From Porites lobata (taxonomy: Eukaryota; Cnidaria; Anthozoa; Scleractinia; Poritidae): 64,000 nt of DNA. The notes beneath the pieces were generated by a model. That model searched no databases. It was not told the origin of the DNA and was given only the letters and a program-made list of their open reading frames with translations. The position numbers and the translations under genes are program-made. Shown piece after piece: positions 31,810-43,189 of the stretch. Where the stretch lies: the NCBI GenBank assembly GCA_942486035.1, contig CALNXK010000007.1, positions 3,238,501-3,302,500 on the forward strand, read 5' to 3'. The stretch's first letter is position 1; the number at the start of each line of letters is the position of its first letter.

Positions 31810-33110
31810 GTTGAAACGCAGAATTATGGAAAACCGGAAATCCAGAAATCCGGATCATCCGGAAATCGGCAAATCTGAAATCAATCAGAAGCCGAAGGCA
31901 ATCCCAACAATTAGAGACAGCTGCATTCGTTTAGGGCTTCTTTTCGACGTTGAGACGTGTAAAAGATAAAACCTTCCAAACCGGCGTAGCTGTTTGATTT
32001 TTTGCGCTTGGCAAATAGGCTTCGTAAGAAACAGTAAATATCATTAACCGGTTACAAACATTCTATGTGCGCTAACATATCACACTTGTGACTATACTTT
32101 ACAGAAGTTGGCTATATATCGAAACTGAATGTGTCGAGATCTAGGAAACCGAGCCAGCTCGGTTGCCTGGGCTTATTAGTATAGAGGGTCCTTGAAAACC
32201 GCTTGTTATGGGGGGCATTCTGGTTGTTTTTTTCCAGGGAAAATGATGGTGATTTGGGAAATAAATAAATAAGAGTAGAAAAGGTATGCACATAAAGCAG
32301 TTATTCCGCTAATGGGATCACAGGCATTCCTTGTTTGGAGTCTCTGGTATTAATTTTTCTTCTGATTATTCACTTCGTATTTTAATTTCTAACAACCCCC
32401 AAATCCAATATTTTCCAACTTTTCCAACATTCGAAGAATCATCCAGAAATTCTCAAAAAATTATTGAACCAAGAACTGCATCTTAATTGAAGCATTTTTT
32501 GATTCACGGATAACTTGGATAGCGGATAACGCGAGGAGAGCAGAGGAAAGTCATTTGGATTATACGGTATGGTTGCAAGAAACTCCCATTTAATCGAGAG
32601 TAGCTTTAAGAAAGGAATTAATTCTGTATGCGTTGTTAGACCTTAAGACCACTGAATATTTACACTGACTGGTGACACTAGAGGCAAGTCCTAAGGGCGA
32701 CCCTTTTTGTAGACCAAAAATCCGATGCAACTTTGTTTTAACATTAGCTACAAAGCACCATTAAATGGTCTCAAAAAAATAATCCTACATTTGTCGATAA
32801 ATTTGGGTTTTCTGACCCAAAACGAAATCTGCTTAGCTGATGTTTTTATCCTCGGACAAGTCTCACCTCCGGACATTTGTTTAATTTTCTTTCTTACCCA
32901 GCTATTTATCTCTAAACGTGACATACCTCGGAGGGAGGGGCTTATGTACGGAGGGAAATTTGCTTTTCAAAATCGATTGGACTAGCTTATAGTTGGAAGG
33001 AAATTAACCGTTTTTGCTTTCTTTTACGTTGTATTTGAGGGCAATTTTCCAAGTACAAGCCCCCGAGGGGCTTATTTTCGGAGGGGCGATTTCACGGAGG
33101 GTTTTTTGTG
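31810..33110. other. Stretch without a recognisable gene
   Basis: Short phrases such as ccggaaatccagaaatccgg (near 31833) are repetitive, and gcttattttcggagggg recurs around 32930-33090 as a small degenerate repeat. No coding frame is supported. Confidence 0.35.
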
Positions 33111-33112
33111 TT

Positions 33113-33240
33113 ACCAGGAGCCCATCAAATGGAGCCTCCATCTCCATTAATTTCGTGAGTCAACCCTTTCCCGAGTAGATTTATAAATAGAACGGCTTGT
33201 TTCCCGCGAAAAGTGTCATATTTCCGTGAGTCTCGAATGT
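33113..33240 (+). repeat. Single end of the accaggagcc element family
   Basis: Reads accaggagcccatcaaatgg, agcctccatctcc, then gagtcaaccctttccc and a region like the arms of 59939-61843. Only one arm is seen, so this is a solo or broken copy. Confidence 0.55.
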
Positions 33241-33244
33241 CACC

Positions 33245-35440
33245 GTGAAAAAAATGAAGTTGGATGAAGTCGACCTCAGAAGCCCGTCCTTCGACCGTTC
33301 TCCTTTTTTACTATACGTCCTATTGTAGTAGAGTGACGCTTATTAGTAAACCTATACCGAATTAGTATGCAGGAAGACACTGACTAGGCACTTCATTAAT
33401 ATGGAGGAACCCATTTTTTCCCTAGGTTATCACACTAGGTGACGTCATTGACTCGACCGTTATGCATATCAATAAAGGGAACCCACTTTTTGCGAGGGAA
33501 CCCACTAACGAGGCTCATCTTTGCTGAAGCCCTACTACTAAGCCCGACAGAGATAGTGCAAAGAACAGATATAAGCTCATTGAATGTATGTATGCAAGTT
33601 AAATAACATATTCGATCAACGTACGCGGTAAAATGATAAAAAACGATAGAAGGTTTACAATCCATATTACATCTACCGTTCAAAAAATCTTGAGGACATG
33701 TACAGGTAAGCAAACGATTGAAGGGGTACCTGTCTAGGAGTCCCTGTTGACTATTTTCTACTACAGTACGGTAGTTTGTTTACAACACCAGCCTTGGATC
33801 TTGAGCTCACCATACTACGCTATGTGCGCTGGAAGTAATCTTTAATACCTTGGAGATTGCGCTTCTCCAAAAACTTTTGTTATATTTTCGAGACGGAGAA
33901 GCCCCAGTTGAATGAAATAGTATAATTTGTTTTCCTTAGAGTCCATGAAATGTCCTGTTTCACTTTCAGTTTTTGCTTTCCTCCGTGGGTTGTTGTTCTC
34001 CGACTGTCAGCCATTGTGGATATCCCAGAGTACTCTGCGTTGAGTGAAGCAATAGTGACCGGGGAGGGGATAGGAAAAATTGTAAATAACCGACTAAGCG
34101 AGTAAGTTAAGGTTGAAACCAACCAATTTAACTTGTAAAAACGCGTGGTAACCCCCACTTTTTTTCTTACCAAATGAAAGTAATAAGCCTTCTCAGCAAA
34201 CGATCAATTTTTGGTTCGGGGAAAATGTCGTTTACACTGTTTTTAAGGCAAACGCGTGAAGAGGGGTAATTGCTGATAACTTCCCAGTTGTGCTGATATT
34301 TCAAAAAAAAGGCCTATAAAGAGCCTTTGTTATGTCAACATTTGTTGCTTATTTCGAAACCTTGTTACAATTATCATTACTTTTGTGCCAGTTCACGTGT
34401 ACACTCTGAAATTTGGGGAAAAAATGACTTTTATCATTTTTCTAAAAAATGCCTATTCAGCGTTTTTCTCCATATTGAGGCGCAGTTACCTCTGAAAAAT
34501 GCGTGGTTACCCCCAGTTTTCTTCTTGGATTTCAATAGCCCCTGATATGATCTACTTGTCTCACATAGTCATTATCTGGGAAAAAATACTTCCCATTAGT
34601 GGGCACCGTCCTTAATTATTAACTTAGTAACGACAAAGCATGTTAAAGCGAAGAAGATGTGTTTGAAGCTATATAGAGCACTGCACTTTTTCATCGTTTC
34701 CTTCAAAAGTTGCTATGATGAGTATACTTTTTGGGGTTTTTATTCACTTTCTGTTGAAGTTTAAACATTTTGATGAGTTTTTTCCCTTCCAAATCGTGAT
34801 TGCAAATCTCTGTGTGTGTTGTGTACATCCATTGAATAAAGACATCTCTCAAGCTCAGTTTAAGAACCAGAGTGCTTGTATCAAAACAGTGTAGCTGACC
34901 CTGTCGGGTTTTAGGAGCCGTAGAACGACAATATTTTTTGGAATTTCCGATTAGGTCAAACTAGTCACGTTATACTGTCACGCTATATTTTGGGGGGGGG
35001 GGGGGATTGGGGGAGAGGTGAGTGATAATTATGCCAATCGTTTCCTGCTTAGAATGGCTAACTTGCTTATTTTCATTCAGAATGGTGGAATGTAAAAGTT
35101 ACTATACAGCTCCGACTTAAAAATGGTAATCATTTTTCTTACGAAAGTCTTCCAAAAGGGGACAATGTTCAAACGAGTTTATGTTTCACTCTCACATGAG
35201 ATTCTATGTCACGCAATGGTCGGCGACAAGGTTTTATGGCAGCCTGAGTGTGCACAGTCGCCCCCTCCCCTCAGAAAAAAAATCGCGCCTTTCGGATTAC
35301 TATCAGTCTATGTTCCTGTTTACATTAGTGAGCTCACTATGAGAACTTAATTAGTGTATCATACCTATTTCTCAATTTAGTTTTTGTGTTAGCGCTAAAT
35401 GAGTATTTACACATTTATATTAAAAAAATCTAACGTCATT
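33245..35440. other. Stretch without a recognisable gene
   Basis: It contains two similar phrases, acgcgtggtaaccccca (about 34140) and atgcgtggttaccccca (about 34500), probably ends or parts of one small dispersed repeat, and a run of 13 g at 34991. Short frames have no recognisable content. Confidence 0.35.
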
Positions 35441-35449
35441 GGCAGGCTA

Positions 35450-35850
35450 CCGTATTTGCCCGGGGGTACTTTAGGAATTTCTGGGTGGGGATGTGCCGCC
35501 GGGACCCTGGAACCCTTAACCTATACCCGAGCTAGTTCAGCTGAATTTTGCTACCCTATACTAGAGTAAACTCCCCAAGCCCCCCCCTATCCCAGAGTAG
35601 CTGTTTTCCAGAAACCACTGAGGTCACCAGCACAGTCTAGCCAAAACAAAACCTTATACCACAATCCCTTGTTTAGATAAAATCTTTATCCAACTGATCA
35701 GTTTCCTGAAAAATGATACCCTATTCTAGACCCAAATGTTCTGATTTATATACCTTATCCTAGAGTAAACTGCTTGAAAACCATACCCTTCACAGCGGCA
35801 CATACCTGTATAGCCCACATATGGCAGTTCCCCCCCCCCCCCGGCGTATT
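35450..35850 (-). repeat. Degenerate internally periodic repeat (ctagaatagggtat type)
   Basis: On the minus strand phrases such as ctctaggataaggtat, tctagaatagggtatc and tactctagtatagggtag recur at irregular 60-100-bp spacing. They begin after a g-run (35830-35843) and end at cccccgggcaaatacgg. Similar multicopy sequences are common in coral genomes (from general knowledge). No coding content. Confidence 0.6.
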
Positions 35851-35939
35851 TGACCCGCAGATGCATGTTGTCTACGTTCAATGAACTTAAAAGAACTGTG
35901 TCAAGAAATTCAGCCAAATTAGGAAATTACAAAATGCCC

Positions 35940-36242
35940 GTTAAATTAAGAGAAACATAAAAATAACCGCTTTAAGCTTTAAAGGAAGGTTAAATAACAT
36001 AACAGAAACAACAGATGTCACGGATGGGCAAAACTGAAGAAGATTGAAACGGATTAAAATTAGGATTTTTGAAAACTGTTCAGCCTAACAGTTTTTCAAA
36101 GTTGATCCCTGCTGCTTGCAACTTCAAAAATAAATAAATATTTGTTCGTCTCGGATCACTGATTTGGTCATTTACATGTAATTTCTTTGCTTAGGCAAAA
36201 TTAAACAAAATGAACTGGATTGCCGTGGCACAGCCCCTTTAA
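35940..36242. repeat. Dispersed repeat, paralogous to part of 57413-57760
   Basis: Shared order: gaaacataaaaataa.cgct, then cagtttttcaaagtt, then tttggtcatttac. The right end here (gtggcacagcccctttaa) and the left end of the other copy (aaaggagctgtgtcac) are reverse-complement-like. The intact element therefore probably had inverted ends and each copy keeps one. Confidence 0.55.
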
Positions 36243-37300
36243 CTGTTGTGGCCATTGAACTACTGGCGTGGTTATTGAACTGCTGTCACTGAACTGATTG
36301 CATGTCTTTTGTGAACTATGCATACAAAACACACACACCAAAAAATAAAACAAGAAAAAGGCCCCTGTTCTTTTTTAGCGTGGATTCGTTCAGAGTTTCT
36401 TGTCAATGAATAAAAGATCTTAGAACGATTTTGGCAATTGTTCGCACACTGGTAACCTTAGAATGTCATTTACAATTATATTTGACATGCAACATATTTC
36501 CTTTGAGATCTTGTCGCCATTTTGTGTTGTTATGTCCGTAATTTGTGGCCATTTTTGCGGCTGCTTGATTAGGAGCAAGATTAATGGACGACTCAGCTAA
36601 GTCGCGATCCTCTTCCTCCTGCATATACTCTACAATTGCATCCCTAACCATTTCTGCAAAGTCATCTATATCATCTAATCCACCAGGGACTGTAAACCAT
36701 TCTGTTCCTCCACCACAATCAACGCGAAGCCTTTCTTCGTCCAGTGCTTCGTGGGCCTTTTTTTCCGCACGATGCCTGTTGGTAACCCACCAGGTATATC
36801 GACATCTCAGTTCGTGAGGGTTTCCAGACTGAAGTTCTCCAACTCGTCGATCGCAATCGTTTGTATAGCCTACCTTGGCGAATGGTGGCGCACTGTAGCC
36901 TTCGCAGTCATCCATAGTAATGATATAAATATAGCCAGGAGTCGATCTGGATGAAGAACCCCGATATGATCTCGACACCCTTTTGTTGGCCTCATCTCCG
37001 GTAGGTTGTAGCCATTCTGTGGAGCTCGCATCTTTTTTGTTGTAAGGAAAACAAAAGCAACACGATTTTCTTACTTTAAATTTACGATTTTTCAAACCTC
37101 CTTTATATGGAAGAATCGAAAGTAGCTTGAAACATCGGAAGTGTAGAAAAGAAATAAATTGTTTCAAATAATCAGGCCAGTCGAAAGTTCAAAATATCTC
37201 AGGCCCGACAATACTTTCTAAGGGTCTATTTTTTAGGTGCGCAAGTACCCCCCTACCTCTAAACAAAAAGCCTGTTCTAAATTCCATTTTGTTTGTATAA
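36240..37300. repeat. Duplicated unit carrying GIY-YIG copy C
   Basis: Same structure and orientation as 3530-4545. It ends in ggtgcgcaagtacccccc and a short tail up to ttccattttgttt, after which the two loci diverge. Confidence 0.7.
36466..37167 (-). CDS. GIY-YIG nuclease-superfamily protein (T5orf172/MUG113-like), copy C
   Basis: An open frame of 233 codons and the best-preserved of the four copies. GYIYI (78-82) and KVGYT (98-102) are the two signature motifs. DRR (106-108) supplies the Arg, AEKKAHEAL (134-142) is the central acidic helix, and GGGTEWF (152-158) ends the domain with the conserved Glu. A DD-rich segment and the APNQAAAKMATNYGHNN tail follow, as in copy B. The N-terminal ~50 residues, with CCFCFPYN, are shared only with copy B. 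The predicted role is DNA cleavage or binding; it may be a gene carried by a mobile unit. No secretion or membrane signal is evident. Confidence 0.65.
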   Translation of the reverse strand: MKQFISFLHFRCFKLLSILPYKGGLKNRKFKVRKSCCFCFPYNKKDASSTEWLQPTGDEANKRVSRSYRGSSSRSTPGYIYIITMDDCEGYSAPPFAKVGYTNDCDRRVGELQSGNPHELRCRYTWWVTNRHRAEKKAHEALDEERLRVDCGGGTEWFTVPGGLDDIDDFAEMVRDAIVEYMQEEEDRDLAESSINLAPNQAAAKMATNYGHNNTKWRQDLKGNMLHVKYNCK

Positions 37301-37309
37301 AAGAATGCA

Positions 37310-38265
37310 GGATATGAAACCTGCATTTGTTGGCTGCTATGCAGGCTATTCCAACTTTTATCTGTAATAACTAGAACAGTCTCCCGGAGAGAGCAGTCCG
37401 TTCGAGTTGACTCATGTCATCAGCGCTGTTAGGTGCGTGTGAATGGCATTAACAACCTTAACCTATTTTTACCTTTTACTCCATTTGTACTGACAGGAAA
37501 ATTTCCATCCTTGACTATCGTCTTAAGCGAAACCCAAGACACCAGAAATAACACCAACAACATAGAGCGCAAAAACGTCGATAACTTCGTCTTGGCCATA
37601 TCTGTTTACCTGAATATAAAACGCTTTCGTTACTGGTTTGTAACAAAATGAGAACGTGCTCCAATAAACTTTTAAGAAGAAGGTGCAAACATTTTTTTTT
37701 AAATAGCCACCTTTTAGAAAGTTAGACTAGACTAAGTTTGATTGGAGAAGTTCGTCAAAAATTAGTTTTTGGCCGGAAAATCGATGCACCATGGTCATAT
37801 CTGAGCCGCCGGTTTTATCGTTCCTTATAACACTGGCCCTTTAGAAGGCTAGTTGAACTCGTCGAAATATTGGCCTGATGAAAGTTGCCCTTATGCCGTG
37901 GTGCTCCTCTTGCAATTAAAACAGCTTACTTACCGTAGTAACGCCGCGCCGTTTTTTACATTCCCGATGTCATGCGATGTGGGTTTATTCAAGGGAGGTG
38001 TCTATTTCAAAATTACATTTCTTAAAGCACTGACAGCAATTGCGATATATCATTTGTAAAAGTCCCAATACATCCTTTTTTGCGAGAATCGATAATTGTC
38101 TGGGGAATAAAGCGTGATGCACGTGCCCAGCCGATGTTTCGCTAATCTATACTGTTGTTGTTTGTTGTTATTGTTGTCGCTGCTGTCCAACGTGGTCAAT
38201 TAAGCTTCGAAACGTGGAGTTTTCCGAGAAATAATTACAAAATGCGGCCATAAACGTTTAAGGTT
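37310..38265. other. Stretch without a recognisable gene
   Basis: Only short frames and a t-run at 37692. No repeat relationship to other parts of the window was noticed. Confidence 0.35.
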
Positions 38266-38270
38266 ATAAT

Positions 38271-39235
38271 GTTACACGAGACGATTCGCAACGACAATTT
38301 TTAGTGCAACACAGAGTTGCAACATTGGTTTGAATGACTGCAATATTAGAGGATGTTAGCATCAACAACGAGTACGAGTACGAGAACGACTTCAATCCGT
38401 ACTCGTACTCGAAGTCGTTTTCTCAGCTTTCTATTTTAGCGATGACACCGAGTTCGAGTTTATAGAAAATAAAATTATGGGATTCCGCCTGACTGGGCGC
38501 CAAATTTGAGTCGAGGTAGCGCTTCGACAACAATTTCGAAAACAAAAAATGACTCTAAAAAACGTTCAAGACTGCTTGTTACTCAGTTACATGGAAGATC
38601 CATCCTCCAGTTTTCAAAGGAAAATAGAGTTTTCGAGGTAACTCGAACGATGGTTAGTCGCGGTCTTAAAACACGCTAAAACTCATCAAATTCAACACAA
38701 CAACCACTCTGGATAAAGAAGTAAGTATTCTTTATTGATATCTTCGACTGTTGGGATATTTTCGACAAGATAATGGCAATTTTCGGGGTTATTTCGTGAG
38801 CCTGTGAGGCCTGTGGAGAGACATGAAACTTTCCCGGGTAAATGCAAATTTACTGCGTAGGAAATATCGCGTTCGGTTGGTTTTCCTCGACTTCAAAGCA
38901 GTATTTTACATAAAACATAATATAAGGAATGTTCAAGATGATAAAGAGAGGCTAGAAACGAAAAGAAAATGCATTAAACAATAGGAATTTACCTTTGAAA
39001 ACCAGCTATTGTCAGTCGTTCTACCCACTTCGAGTTTTTGGTGAGAACTCGTCGTAGTGCAACTCGACACGACGACTTGAAAACGTGGAGATGCGCAGAA
39101 CGGATGCGCAGTACGCAAAATCGCTGATCTCGTTCTAGAACTCGTACTCGTTGTCGATGCTAACATCCTCTGTTGTTTCAACTTTGCAACGAAAGGTTGC
39201 AGTAAAAATCGTCGTTGAGAATCTTCCCGTGTAAC
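38271..39235. mobile_element. MITE interrupted by another element
   Basis: The outer arms 38271-38325 (gttacacgagacgattcgca, acgacaatttttagtgcaac) and 39181-39235 are inverted repeats with a few mismatches, typical of a short MITE. An 822-bp element with its own inverted ends sits between them. I could not define a target duplication for the outer element. Confidence 0.65.
38349..39170. mobile_element. Inner 822-bp inverted-repeat element
   Basis: The ends are gaggatgttagcatcaacaa and its near-perfect reverse complement (ttgtcgatgctaacatcctc). The left arm continues with acgagtacgagtacgagaac and contains a nested small palindrome (about 38368-38425). No gene and no convincing target duplication. 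Confidence 0.7.
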
Positions 39236-39239
39236 ATCA

Positions 39240-40295
39240 TCTTTACATGTTTCTTTATTTTTCTTCTCATTTTGGCGCGTGCACTGGTTTTGCTTGGGTG
39301 ACTCGCGATTGGCTTAAGTGAACAATAGCCCTCGAGCAAATGTATTTCCCGCAAGGAAGGTTAACTTTGGGCAGGCTATGTATCGGAATATGTATCGATC
39401 CCTAGAAAGGGCACCACAGGACACCCAGGATGGATTTGATTTTGGACAGTACTCAGTCCTCATTTGCTTGGCCGCACATTGATCTGACCCGGCCACCTCG
39501 GCGCAAGAAGTTTCGGCTTTTTTGGATTATATCCTTCGAGTTTGTCAAAGTCTGCAGAATTCGTCAGTTTCTTTAGCGGGAAAAGCTTTATTGGTTGTAT
39601 ATCCGATGCTATCCTATTCCTACGATCTACCGTTGAGGTTAGAATTTCGTGGAAAAGGTTGTGTTGAAAAGGGAGCATGGCGTGCGTCGTACCCTCAGTT
39701 GTGTATTCTATTGTATAGAGAGTGAATTCGTTTGAGCATTAAGGACAACAACAACTAACTGCAGAGTAAGTTTCATTGACCATTATTTAGTATTTCCAAC
39801 AAATTGTAGGATCGTACTTTTACCGCATATTCAAACACTGTAATTTTACTGGAACCGTACTGTGGTGCTATCACAGAGCCTGGTTTACCTGTGTTGAGAG
39901 TATCTCAACAAAGAATGGGCAAGTTTCGCATTCCCCTGGGGCGAGTGCGTCATAGCGAGTCTAATGCGGGTCAACATTTTTTTCGGCAAAGTAACCTGAG
40001 ATTAGGCCCAATTTTAGCAGCTTCCATACATTCTCTCTTACGTGGTGGCGCTAAAATTGGACCTGGTACAAAGTCTTTCACGCCTGTGCTGCTGCTGCCA
40101 GAGTTGTTGCTTTGCCAATCTAAACCTATTGCTTTTTTGCTGTTCTCGTTGCCGTCCCCATCGTCGTTGCTTAAGCTCCCTTAGGTAATATTGGTAGTCA
40201 GTGCGGTTCCTTCCTTTGTAAAAATTACTTTATGTATGAATTATTAATGTTTCAACGTTATTCCCGAGAATGGAAAAGAGTGTTACCCCTATGAA
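39240..40295. other. Stretch without a recognisable gene
   Basis: A 97-codon frame at 39891-40184 has no recognisable features. The region ends at the LINE 3' tail. Confidence 0.35.
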
Positions 40296-40302
40296 GAAAA
40301 GA

Positions 40303-41812
40303 ATCTCAAATCTCAAATCTTTAATTCAACACGGTAAAAATTCATCAGGTTTTTTGTTACATATAAAGTATAACTACATAACAATATTTAATAATAATAA
40401 ATACATGTCTAAAGAGTCTCTTAAAAATACTGCTCAAAATTACACTAAACTATACCTGTTTTCGATGAATGCCGTGTATCTAACTTAACTAAAATAAAAG
40501 TTTAACAATTGCTTAAAACAATTTAGAAATTTCTCTTGCCTAAGATTGCAGGGCAGGCTGTTCCAGAGAGTTGCACCTCTATAGCTAAAGCTCCTTTTTA
40601 GGTAGTTGGTTCTTGGTAAAGGGACATTTAATTTGTTCGTAGAGTCCCTTAAGACATAGCCTGACGTACTGCGTTCAGTAAACATAGACGATAAATAGTC
40701 AGGAGCCAGATCATTAAGAGTTTTGAACACCATTAAAGCTACTTGAATTTGACGCCGGGTGATCAGGTCTTTCCAACCAAGTTGTTGTAACAATTAGCGA
40801 GCGTCAGCATCATAGTAGGAGGAAGTCAAAATGCGAGCAGCAAGATTCTGTAGTTTTTGTAATCTTTCAGACAGCGTTTTGCCGCAATAACCCCGGACAA
40901 TACTACAGTAATCGAAATGGGGTTGTACCAAGGCATTGTAGATGTTATTATCAATGAGAGTCCCAAGTGATTTAGTAGTTGAAACTTGCTTTATAGGGAT
41001 ATTATCTATCGAAAGTTCAAGGGATTCAAATAACGTACTCAGTTTTTGTCTAGAACCAATTAACATAAACTCGGTCTTAGTTGAATTTAGAGTAAGTTTG
41101 TTGCAGAGAAGCCATTTGTGGATGTTACTTAAATCACAATTCAGACTAGACTGCATTGAGTGTAAGTATGCGCTAGCATATGTTATGTGGGTGTCGTCTG
41201 CATACATCCTAGGTTGGCAGAATGACAAACAGTTTGGCAAATCATTGATATAGATAAAAAATAGAAGAGGACCAAGGATAGTTCCCTGAGGGACCCCGCA
41301 GCCCAGAGAACAGAGTTTGGAAAGCAAACCATTGACTACACATTTCTGGGTACGGTTATTTAGATACGACTCAAACCAATCGTAAGCAGACTCCTGTATT
41401 CCGGCCAAGCGCGATGTAAACGGATTTTTCAAGGTTCTCTTACTCTCCTCGCATCTTTTGATTTCGTGACATCCTGTCCAAAAATCAAAGTTTGGTGCAT
41501 GCGCAGTAACGGGATACTGTTCCTTTAATAGCTTTCCGTTTAGCAACATCGCGATCGCGCATACCCTTCCGCAGGTCTGATGTGATCCAAGGTACCTTGC
41601 CTGACCTAACACGTTTAGTTTTGATTGAAGCATGACTGTTCACTATAGACAAAAATTTAGCTTTCCAGTCAGCCCACAAAACGTTTGGGTAATCACTGGT
41701 ACAAGACCAATCCTGTCGAGAAATATCCGTGCGAAAGTTTTCTCGATTGAAGTTACTAAGATTTCGTGCCTTGGTTGAAATCAGGTGGGGACGAAATTCT
41801 CAAAGCAGACCG
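40303..41812 (-). pseudogene. LINE (CR1/L2-like) copy with 3' tail, internally deleted
   Basis: On the minus strand the order is: an endonuclease-RT spacer (about 41812-41520, WADWKAKFLSIVN, KVPWITSDLR), a deletion that removes RT motif A, then RT from about 41400: ESAYDWFESYLNNRTQ, GVPQGTILGPLLFFIYIND (motif B), YADDTH (motif C) and NKLTLNSTKTEFMLIGSR. A second in-frame deletion follows (SLGTLIDNN joined to IYNALVQPHFDYC). A stop near 40794 is followed by the C-terminal domain (RRQIQVALMVFKTLNDLAPD to LLNFYFS, stop at 40485). A ~180-bp 3' end finishes in repeats of tttgaga (40303-40323), the usual simple tail of this class. The copy is dead. Confidence 0.85.
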
Positions 41813-41814
41813 TC

Positions 41815-43050
41815 ACGTTTTACGTTTACTTTTTGAGTACATGGTATGTTTTTTTTTAAATATTTAACCTGCTGCTTCTTTTACAATATGTAACTCGAGC
41901 GCAAGCTTCTGCACCGTATCAGTGGCACACTCAGGTACTAATCTCCTTAAGTGAGGCACTCAAACACCAACGAAAATACACTGTTTCAAATCTTTCCAAA
42001 AAAAGGGTGATTGCTAGTCTAAAACAAGGTTAACGAGTGCTTTTCTCGACAAATGGAGCAGTTAAGTGTGTTAATGTTTATTAGGTTGCCTTCAGTCTTG
42101 ATTCAGTATGAAAAAGTTTGTGTTTCTCACATATACAGTCCAACTATAAAAGAAAACCTGCACACAGATGCTCAGTGGTGCACATTCACTATTGCATACA
42201 GTGCTTTTCAACATGTTTGTTGAGTGTACTTTACATTATAAAATTACGACATTTTCTGAGTTTACTTTAGAATGAAAGAGTCCAAGGCTAAGTTTTAAAG
42301 GGAATGGTTCAGTTCATTCAGCTCACTGTCCCTGTATAGGAGGGTAAGTAGAAGCTTACGATTAAATGCACAAGGCAGAACAAAAAAAAGAAAGAAAAGG
42401 TGATTATTTTTTGTCTTATAAATGATTCCGGCTAAAATACCCAAAATATTGTCATCTGTTTACCTTTTTTCCCATAATTTTAGTTCTGATTGAATACTTG
42501 GTAAAAATCTGTTGTACTTTTGTTTTATTAAGACCTTTAGTAAATTGTTATTTGGTTTTCCATTTGTGTTAAATCCCATTATTGTTGTTAAAAAATCATC
42601 GAGAAAAAGCAAATTATCAATGTTCATATATATTATGGATTAAAATCTATTTCAGTAATGCTGCTTGTCACTAGACATGTGGGGGCTTCTCTCATAAACC
42701 TGGAAGAAACTCTTTATGACTTTACGAGGAAAGCTATACTAAATTTCGGAGGGAGTAATATATTATTTTCCTCTCTGCTTTGGATATGTTTTTTTTATTT
42801 ATGTGCGAGTCTTCTTATAGTAATTTTGCCATCTCGATTCGTTTAATGGCAGCAAAACAGTTATTCAACATGAGAGTTTTGTCAACTTGTTTGTTTAGTC
42901 TCAATGTACGCAGTAAGCTCACCATTTTGGACAGGCCAGTTTTGGAATACAATTGTTGGTAAATTTGATGTTTTTCAAATCAATTAAAAAGCCATAAAAA
43001 GTGCCTTTGAAGTTGGGTAGCAAGTAATTGGGTGTTTTGCATTAAATTCG
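41815..43050. other. Stretch without a recognisable gene
   Basis: AT-rich with only short frames. No clear continuation of either LINE fragment was recognised here. Confidence 0.35.
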
Positions 43051-43057
43051 AAAAAGA

Positions 43058-43183
43058 ATGAGCGTAACATTTAAACTTTTGTCTTTAAATGTTCGTGGGA
43101 TACGTTCTCTTGATAAATGTAAAGCTGTATTTGCATGGCTAATGAAACAACACGGGGACATCTGCTTCTTACAACAAGCATAA
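43058..43183 (+). pseudogene. LINE endonuclease N-terminus fragment
   Basis: 41 codons: MSVTFKLLSLNVRGIRSLDK, then AVFAWLMKQHGDICFLQQA and a stop. LNVRGI, the helix and the DICFLQ strand match the beginning of an APE-type endonuclease of an L1/Tx1-like LINE, where Q-E-T would normally follow. It is broken right at the catalytic Glu position. The orientation is opposite to the 40-41-kb LINE and the motif differs, so it is probably another family. Confidence 0.65.
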
Positions 43184-43189
43184 TTATTT

